From positions 124,001 through 188,000 of the forward strand of contig JAHLEZ010000004.1 of assembly GCA_020726505.1 (NCBI GenBank): a stretch of DNA of 64,000 bases. Direction: 5' to 3'. How positions within the stretch are numbered: the first letter of the stretch is position 1; every line of letters begins with the position of its first letter. The DNA is from Leptodontidium sp. MPI-SDFR-AT-0119 (taxonomy: Eukaryota > Ascomycota > Leotiomycetes > Helotiales > Leptodontidiaceae). Below the pieces are notes generated by a model. The model ran no database searches, was not told the origin of the DNA, and was given only the letters and a program-made list of their open reading frames with translations. A program made the position numbers and the translations under genes. Shown here one piece after another: positions 57,432 through 64,000 of the stretch.

Positions 57432-59522
57432 ATGGGGGCTTTTCAATTCTTCGTGAGCCTTTTGGTCGCCCAGGTTGTGAATGCGGCGGTCACTCCTTTT
57501 GTCGTCTCGGGGTTTCTCGACGGGTCAGTGAATCGGCCCAAGATGTTGAATGCCAACTAACCAGAATTTTTCGATCAGCGTATCTGTCAATAATGCAAGC
57601 CAATTCAATTCTGGTGGCTTTGTCCAAGTCAACGGATTCAACATTTTGATTCCCGATAACATGCTCGTTGAGTTTCCAGCAGCGCAAGTCCCTTTCAAAG
57701 ATTTCGTCGCAGGAAACAGAGCAGGAACCCCAGCCAATGAAGTTCTCGTAAGTAAATCAATCAAAATAATTGCACCCCAGGATCTAATATTACCAGATCA
57801 ACGGCAACGACGTCAATGGAATTATTGTCGCGGGGCAAATGCAAATTGCCCAAGCCCTAGGTCAAGTCTCGCAAGGCACAGTCGAAAGTGTTGCATTTGA
57901 TGGCTCTATCAAAATTGTCAATGGACCAACTATTCGAATCAATGATCCCAATGCTGTCTTCAGCGCGGGTTACACTGCGATCCCATTGTTCACTGCAGAT
58001 GATCAGAACCCCAGTGTCACGAGTTTCGGTGGATTCCCCATGTGTGTTCCTCGCTCGGTCGTTGATCCTCAATGCCCGCAATCCAACAGACCAACCAATG
58101 TGGCCAATCCAAACAATTAGTGGGTTCCCCTTTCGACCGTGCTGTGACTTCTGTTGACTCTCTAGCTTCGTACCTGATCCTTTTCATATGGCTCCTATCA
58201 AGCCCGGAGATTTTTTGGTTTACTCAGGTATCAAGGTTGGCACCGAGATCATCTGCTACTCCATCGTTGTGAATATCGGGATCTTCACTCAACCCGGTGC
58301 CGTACCTGCGTTCATTCGAGTCGAGGAAGCACTCATCGGTATCTTGGATCCTACCAACATAGGAACGGAGGATGCCAGGTCCAGATTCATTGGATATACA
58401 ACTGATCCCTCACAAACGATCCAAGTCTGGGCGATTGACGTTGACCCATGCACAGGGGCAACATCAGATCGTCTCATCGGATTTGCTTTTACTGAACCAG
58501 CCGTAGGCCTCCGAGCAAGATGGAAATTCGAATCCTCAGGTCAATCTCTAGGGGAATGGACTCGCAATTATCGCTTGAAAGTCAGCAGCGGTCAAGCAAA
58601 CACGACAGACGGCATTCTTGCCGGGCAATTCGTGCAACCCGTTCTCACATGGGTGTTCCCCGAGGTCACGACGCCTGGCCTAGTTTCTCCTCCTTTGGAA
58701 TTCAGCAATATCCAGCCTCTTGCGAACGGATTCGGTCCTGATCCGAACGGATTCGTATTTCATCAACTAAATCCTTGGCCAGGAGCAACAACGCCATTAC
58801 CAAAATCCTCCTGTCCAGATTTCATCCCGCCCCCAACACGGACTCCAACCCCCTCATCAAGCTCCTCGACCCTCGTCACAGTAACATCCTCATCTACTGC
58901 ATCGGCAACAAACCCACCACCAGGACCCATCGCCGTGTCCGCCGGATCTCCCGTCCTTGTTCGTGCAGGATCCCTCGTTACCCTCACAGCCATTCAAACC
59001 ACCCCCGGCTACCAGGCCGCAGACTTCACGTACATCTGGACTCAAATCGCTGGGAAAACAGTCACGGCAGCAAATGCCGTAGGCCAAACTACGTCGCAAC
59101 TCAAGGTCACTCTCCCCACCCTAGGTACCACCGACCCCGCCACCGTCTCCCGTACCTTCCAAGTAGTCGTAAAACACACTCCCACGGGCCAAACAGCCAC
59201 TTCATCCGTTGTTGTAACAGAAGACAAAGTCTCCTCCGATCACCCTGTGATTGATGTCTTCACATGGGTTTCGACACCAGCAGGAAGTTTAGGGGGCGTG
59301 TTGCAGCTGAATGCGCATACGGATTTGGTGTTGCCGACGGGAGCAGCGTTGACGATGCTGGCGATTATAGACGGGGCCGCACCGGTGAAAATGAGTAAAT
59401 TAAACCCGGGGGTATGGCAGCTGACGCAGCAGAAGGTGTTCAAGCCAGCGAGTGTGACGGTTGTGAGTCAATTAGATGGGGTACAGTTGCTTCCGGGGGT
59501 GACCAGATCACTTGGCGCTTGA
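57432..59522 (+). CDS. Secreted protein of unknown family (paralogue of the 42.8 kb gene)
   Basis: Four exons (57432-57523, 57579-57747, 57797-58119, 58166-59522) give 646 aa, with intron phases 2, 0, 2 exactly as in the copy on the other strand. A signal peptide (MGAFQFFVSLLVAQVVNA) is followed by FNILIPDNMLVEFPAAQVPF, AIPLFTADDQNPSV, FIRVEEALIGI, TTDPSQTIQVWAIDVDPCTG and ILAGQFVQPVLTWVFPEVT. A Ser/Thr/Pro linker leads to an Ig-like C-terminal part (ISAGSPVLVRAG-like, then FTYIWTQIAGKTV), different from the other copy. Probably extracellular or wall-associated. No known domain is assigned. Confidence 0.82.
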
Positions 59523-59564
59523 AAAAAAGATAAGATATTGTAAATAACACGTTTTGGGACTTCT

Positions 59565-59813
59565 TTAATACTTAATGATTTTCGATTCCTTTCCGTTTAA
59601 TCGATGAATTTGAGCTAAGCCAGGGTATTCGAGACCATAGTCTTCAAATTCGCAATCGGCTTGCCATTCCTTCGGGCACTCAAAGTTCAACATACTCCAC
59701 ATCGCCATGCCATCTCTTGGGTTCTGGATTGGATACTTGCAAAACTCGCTGCAGCATGGTTGCATCATTGAGCATATCAAGACGCCATCGTCAATTGTGC
59801 TCGGCAACATCAC
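59565..59813 (-). CDS. Possible small Cys-rich ORF or 3' exon
   Basis: Up to 82 codons, beginning near a MMLPSTIDDG start, with six cysteines (MQPCCSEFCKYPIQNP ... FECPKEWQADCEFEDYG). No signal peptide or partner exon was found. It could be the last exon of a decayed gene. Confidence 0.25.
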   Translation of the reverse strand: MMLPSTIDDGVLICSMMQPCCSEFCKYPIQNPRDGMAMWSMLNFECPKEWQADCEFEDYGLEYPGLAQIHRLNGKESKIIKY

Positions 59814-59851
59814 CTCAACGCATCAGAACCTGCTGCTCTACGCTCCTCAAA

Positions 59852-60055
59852 ATGCCACTCAATCCACATCAACACATCACCTCTTCATCAACATTCAGTC
59901 CTCCAGAAGGCTCATGGGACAGCCATATCCACATTATCGACCCCAAGAACTACCCATTCCCCAATATTGGTGTCCCTAGAATCCCCCACGAAGGGACTAT
60001 GGCAGGAGCCCTCTCTAATGCCTCGAAGCCGTTCTTAGAGAAATGTGTTGAATAG
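59852..60055 (+). pseudogene. Truncated N-terminus of an amidohydrolase-2 (TIM-barrel) protein
   Basis: A 67-codon ORF with an ATG contains PPEGSWDSHIHIIDPKNYPF, the metal-binding HxH start typical of amidohydrolase-2 / PDC lactonase-like proteins. It then reaches a stop within about 35 residues. Intact relatives are near 290-350 aa, and no continuation is visible in the next 450 bp. Best explained as a gene stub. Confidence 0.6.
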
Positions 60056-60502
60056 TGTGGTAGTGTTAAGGAGATGAAATAGAAGCTTTTCAGGGACAAT
60101 GCGACAAGGCTTTGGGATGTCTGATGGCAAATGCTGGCGATGCCGATAAAGGAAATGGCGCAGCGAAGCTTCCTCGGTTTGACCAGCAATGAAGCACTAA
60201 ATCAAATACTGTTTCTATACTGTCAAACCTGTCGTCATGAATTCGTGAAAATTCAATGCTTTTTGTGAAGTTCCCGAGGTCGTTAGATAGTCGTGATCTT
60301 TGAGTGGAAGTTTGCACCCCATGGTTTGCATCATTGCAGCAAATGCAATTGATAACTGTCTGGAACCGATGGTTCAGAAGACAGCCTCCGGATGACGCAT
60401 GGAATTCAATCTGCCTTTCTAATCATTGCCACGCTCTACCAATCCAATCCGAGAAGCCTTCGCAATCAGAAATCCCCATAGGCGATTTCATTCGCCTCGT
60501 TC
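60056..60502. other. No gene seen
   Basis: Searched for the missing amidohydrolase body on both strands and found none. Confidence 0.4.
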
Positions 60503-61548
60503 TCAAATAACAGCAGAACGCAATCCATTCTCCTCCGTTTCCTCCAAGACTCCACCTGGACCCAAAACACCTAGATCCTCTTGTTCCGTAGGTACAACTT
60601 CGATTTCGCTCGTTGTGAGCGTTTCGGGCTCGATTTCCTCATGCAGCGAGTTTTCGTGTGCGATTCTGGGAGACAAATTTTGGCCCGGCGTATCTGCAAA
60701 CACGTCATGATCACCCCCAACGACTAAAAGGCTTGGAGGCAATTCGGCTCCAGGTATCACATCTGATGGCTCAGCTAGGAATTCATCAAGGTTAATGCTT
60801 GCCTGCTCCATGATGTTCTCTGCACAATGTACAAGATGTCAGACGGACTATCCCCTCTCTCCAAGACAACAGTGGTCCCATCTCCTGCTTCTTCTTGGGA
60901 GTGTGGCGACGCTGAAGATGCTTGTGTATGAATCTGCTCGTGGAACTCGACATTGCATCGTGGACCCTCTCTCTCAAGTGTGACAGAACCATGTTCCTCT
61001 TGGATGAATTTGGTCCAGAAGAACCATTTTGAGGAGGCAACTTTTGTTCACCCTCTTCATTGTCGCCCTGTCCCATGCCCGATTTGAGAGCCCGGCCTTT
61101 GATGAACATATGAGCGTAGGTCTTGAAGCTGTATTGCAGGAGTCGCTAGTCTGAAGGCTTGCTTTGCAATTCGCAGCGAAGCAGGAATTTCTGGACCGCT
61201 ATTCCGCGCTGGTTCTATTCTCTGTTAGTATCCGATGCCATCAAACCAGAGAGATGGTCAGTTGTGCGCCTGTATGCTTTCTGATACAGACGCGATATGT
61301 TGTTGAGATTTGCTACCACGAGGTTGGTGGTAAGGGAGACCAATGTGGCGGTTACTTTGAGGGCATCGAGGCTGAAAGCTTCTTGTTGATGCTCCATATT
61401 GACTACATTACCAGTTGTGTAAGTACGAATTTCTGATTAGGTGGACAAGAAATCCGAGAACTAAGGGGGCAATTACCATGCAGAATGACAGTGGGAGAAA
61501 AAATATGCTGACGAGAGTGAGCAACTTAATGTTTTCACCCAATCGTAC
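60503..61548 (-). pseudogene. Decayed CorA-like membrane protein gene
   Basis: The upstream end (61548 downward) reads RLGENIKLLTLVSIFFLPLS, then a second helix region (SLDALKVTATLVSLTTNLVV). This is the pair of C-terminal helices of fungal CorA-like proteins. The downstream frame continues through ...LLQYSFKTYAHMFIKGRALK and an acidic tail ending near 60503 (EENGLRSAVI). At least two in-frame TAG stops (former CAG by C-to-T) and about three single-base shifts interrupt it, one in an AAAA run near 61044. The N-terminal part of the family is missing. The two TAGs could partly be intron acceptors, but the frameshifts cannot all be spliced away. Confidence 0.6.
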
Positions 61549-61640
61549 CTATGTATTAAAAGTATAGCCTCAAGCCACATTACACATTTCCTAGTAAACA
61601 CAATCTATCAATCCCATCGCATCCCCATCATCAATCCCAA

Positions 61641-62273
61641 TCAAGAAAGCTGCCCCCTCACCGCCCCCGCCAACGCCAAACTGCTGTGCGTATCCGCCAT
61701 AAACGCAGCAGGATTTGCCTCGATCCTCTCGACATGGAATCCTTCCCCAGAATCAACACCCTCAACCATCACCCCCGTCACAAACGGACCTTTCAAACAC
61801 CCCGCACTATTTCTCACCGCCACATCCCCATTCACCGGCTCCGGATTCGGGAACGCAATCCTCGGCGGCCCAGACGCGCCAAGTGCCGCTTCGTGGATAT
61901 GTGTCGCAGTTGTTGCGGGCGAGGAGAACTCGCCTTGGAAGTTGTGTAAGGTGATATTGTAGCAGATCATGTTGAGTGCGCTGTGGATGCCGAAGTTGAA
62001 TGTACCAGAAGCGCCCGCGAGACCGCCGGTGGCTTCGGTGCCGTTGACGACGTTTTCAGGAAGGGCTTGGATGAATTGTGTTGAGCTGAAGGCAAAGAGT
62101 TGTTGGACTCCCACGGCGGAGGGACCGAGGGTTGACTGGTCGCCGAGGTTGATGTTGAGTGTTAGGGCGAGACCGCTGCTGCCAGTGTCGATGTTTAGGG
62201 GTGCGGCGGAGATGGGGACGATGATTGTGCTGAGCGCCAGGCTAGCGATGGTGGAGAGTGATGTTGGCTTCAT
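61641..62273 (-). CDS. Secreted CHRD-domain protein
   Basis: One exon, 210 aa, ATG at 62273. A signal peptide (MKPTSLSTIASLALSTIIVP) is followed by a CHRD-type domain: LPENVVNGTEATGGLAGASG, MICYNITLHNF, ATHIHEAALGASGPPRIAF, and CLKGPFVTGVMVEG near the end. CHRD domains occur in chordin and in many fungal and bacterial secreted proteins of unknown role. Single-copy here; convergent to nothing obvious. Confidence 0.9.
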   Translation of the reverse strand: MKPTSLSTIASLALSTIIVPISAAPLNIDTGSSGLALTLNINLGDQSTLGPSAVGVQQLFAFSSTQFIQALPENVVNGTEATGGLAGASGTFNFGIHSALNMICYNITLHNFQGEFSSPATTATHIHEAALGASGPPRIAFPNPEPVNGDVAVRNSAGCLKGPFVTGVMVEGVDSGEGFHVERIEANPAAFMADTHSSLALAGAVRGQLS

Positions 62274-64000
62274 GCTGATAGATGGATTATCTATGTATTT
62301 AAGGTACTCGTGGATCGAAATGAGAGTGATTGATGCCGAAAGTAAACAAAGAACGTTGCAAAATGAAGGAATGTTGCGAAGTGAAATGAAGGAAGGCGGA
62401 AAACGACTGACTGCTCAACAGTATGGCTGAATCAAGTAAAGTAAAGGAAAGGTAGTGTTCCCTCTCCGTACCTTTATATCATCCCGATCCAACACACCGA
62501 TACCACGGGATGACAGATGCTAGAATGCTTGGTGCTGCATCCCAAGGCTTGGTATATACTGGGAGCTTTGTTCCCGAGCTCCTTCACCCCCACGAGCCAC
62601 GTCCCGAGGACGCGAACAGTAGGAAAATAAGACGAACGCACCTTATTTCGACCCCTTCCAAGAATTTCTCTGCGCTTGGTATTCCTGCTGATGGTAGACC
62701 ACGGGGATGGCTGAGCAGTGAGCACACGTCCCAAGATATTTGGCAGTTACAAGACCCTGAGGCTCGTGTGTTCGGAAACTGAGGAGTCTAAGATGAGGTT
62801 GGTAAGCGAGCTGGGGGGGGGGGGGGGGGGTGGCGCAGGGGAGTCTGTAACATTGGCGGTGTCGAGATGGACTTGGCCAATGCTTTGCTCTAAGCTAGAA
62901 TAGAAAGCCGTGGGAAGAACATGACTCTTGGTGGAAGGAAAGGATTGTACAATTTGTAAAATAGGAAGTATGCGAAAGGCTATGTATCGTTCGTTTATTT
63001 AATCTCATGACGGCTGACCTGAACTTGGCCAAACATCATCGGCAATAACTCGGACCAAAGAGAGCTTAATTATCGTTTCGACCTCCTCAAATGAGTTTCG
63101 TTCCTCGTGACACAATGCAAGTGATCGGTGTACTGTAGAAGACATCAGAGAAAGAAGATGCCCTGGCTCAGCTCGAGCGAGCGGGGTTCGGATGCTCGCA
63201 GAGAGCGAGCACCTCACCACCCCGTGTTAGAGGAACTCAATTCCAGCCGTGAAGTCTTTGAAGTAGCTCCAATCAAGAACTCTTAGAGTACTAGCAAGTT
63301 AAACAGAGGACCGTCATAACGCGCGCAAGAGGGAAAAGCAGGAAACAGAGAGCGAGAAAAGGCATGTGGATGTTGCAGTGTTGGAGTGTTTGGAAGTGGG
63401 TGACGGAAAGAAAGCGACCATAGGTGCTCTGCAGTCTAGCAGGAACAAAACTGGCATCTGAACAAACAAGAAAGCAAGCAAGTAAGCTGAAAGTCTCAGC
63501 ATTTGTCACCCCCCTCGGCGATCGTCTCTTCTTATCCCAGCTATCCCTCATCCCAACTAACCATGGTACACCCCTAACTCCTCTCTGCGGATCACTCGTA
63601 CTGCGATTCCTCCTCACCGACCCGGACGCAGACCCTTCCGCCCTATTCTGTTCACTAGCGAATATCCCCGGTGTCGTAGGCTGTACACTCGAGAGCCGTC
63701 GAATGCGAATACTGAGTCTCCGCGTATAATCCCTTTCTCTCTCTGGCGTATTCGGCGACTCGAGGTTTGCCTGCGGTATCTGTAATCCTATCCATGGTCG
63801 CTGCGACTATTGCGAGCGCGCTGAATTCGACCGTGCTCTCCCCGTGATGACATCTTGGAAGTAGGGCGATTAATCGGGGACGAGGAGGTTATCAGTATTA
63901 ATGGGAGGGTTATTGTTTTCGGCTATGCCTGAAAGCCCTGTTGATAGCCGCTGCTATGCGATCTGCTGTGACGTGATAGTAGAGGTGATGAGTATTGTGC
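62274..64000. other. Right end of window, no gene seen
   Basis: 1.7 kb with a G18 homopolymer at 62813-62830 and several short frames. The last 500 bp may belong to a gene outside the window, but nothing is recognisable. Confidence 0.35.

Noticed and set aside
1..64000. tRNA, rRNA, CRISPR or bacterial operon
   Set aside because: No cloverleaf with a convincing B box, no regularly spaced repeats, and intron-rich eukaryotic genes throughout.

Overview
The window looks like nuclear DNA of a filamentous ascomycete (Pezizomycotina). Most genes are cut by 45-100 nt introns with GT donors, CTAAC/CTGAC-like branch sites and AG acceptors. Fungal families are everywhere: a Zn(II)2Cys6 factor, a NACHT/NLR, a Kre9/Knh1-like wall protein, ascomycete class II peroxidases and a TmpA-like membrane oxidoreductase. 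Secreted class II peroxidases and large NLR-associated membrane families make a leotiomycete (Helotiales-type) host my best guess; that is inference. No rRNA, tRNA, CRISPR or prokaryotic operon was seen.

Layout. 0-9 kb: a ferric reductase, a small broken ORF, about 4 kb of gene-poor DNA with a (CT)35 microsatellite, and a DOMON-cytochrome b561 protein. 11-18 kb: secreted dienelactone hydrolase, DJ-1/PfpI protein, Zn2Cys6 regulator. 19-31 kb: HD-domain (cyanamide hydratase-like) pseudogene, Kre9-like membrane protein, BCS1-like AAA ATPase with an apparent 5' frameshift, membrane-anchored RBR E3 ligase, S9 peptidase, and an uncharacterised Rossmann protein.

31-37.5 kb is the most distinctive block. 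A 1072-aa NACHT NLR is bracketed by two proteins sharing a C-terminal two-helix membrane module. One is divergent, 109 bp from the NLR start, and carries two in-frame stops. The other is convergent, intact and 627 aa long. This reads as an NLR plus membrane-partner locus in which one partner has died.

40-62 kb: a C2H2 factor followed by a block rich in secreted proteins. It holds two paralogous secreted proteins of unknown function (42.8-44.6 and 57.4-59.5 kb, opposite strands, identical intron phases), a GPI-type cupredoxin, two class II peroxidases, a TmpA-like membrane protein and a CHRD protein. It also holds a 221-bp MITE, a truncated amidohydrolase start and a heavily decayed CorA-like gene.

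Several genes differ from an intact reading frame by a single base or a C-to-T stop. I flag each, because it matters whether these are assembly indels, RIP-like mutation or real decay. Exon joins were chosen by hand from splice signals and frame continuity; in most multi-exon models the summed exons are divisible by three and end at the expected stop.
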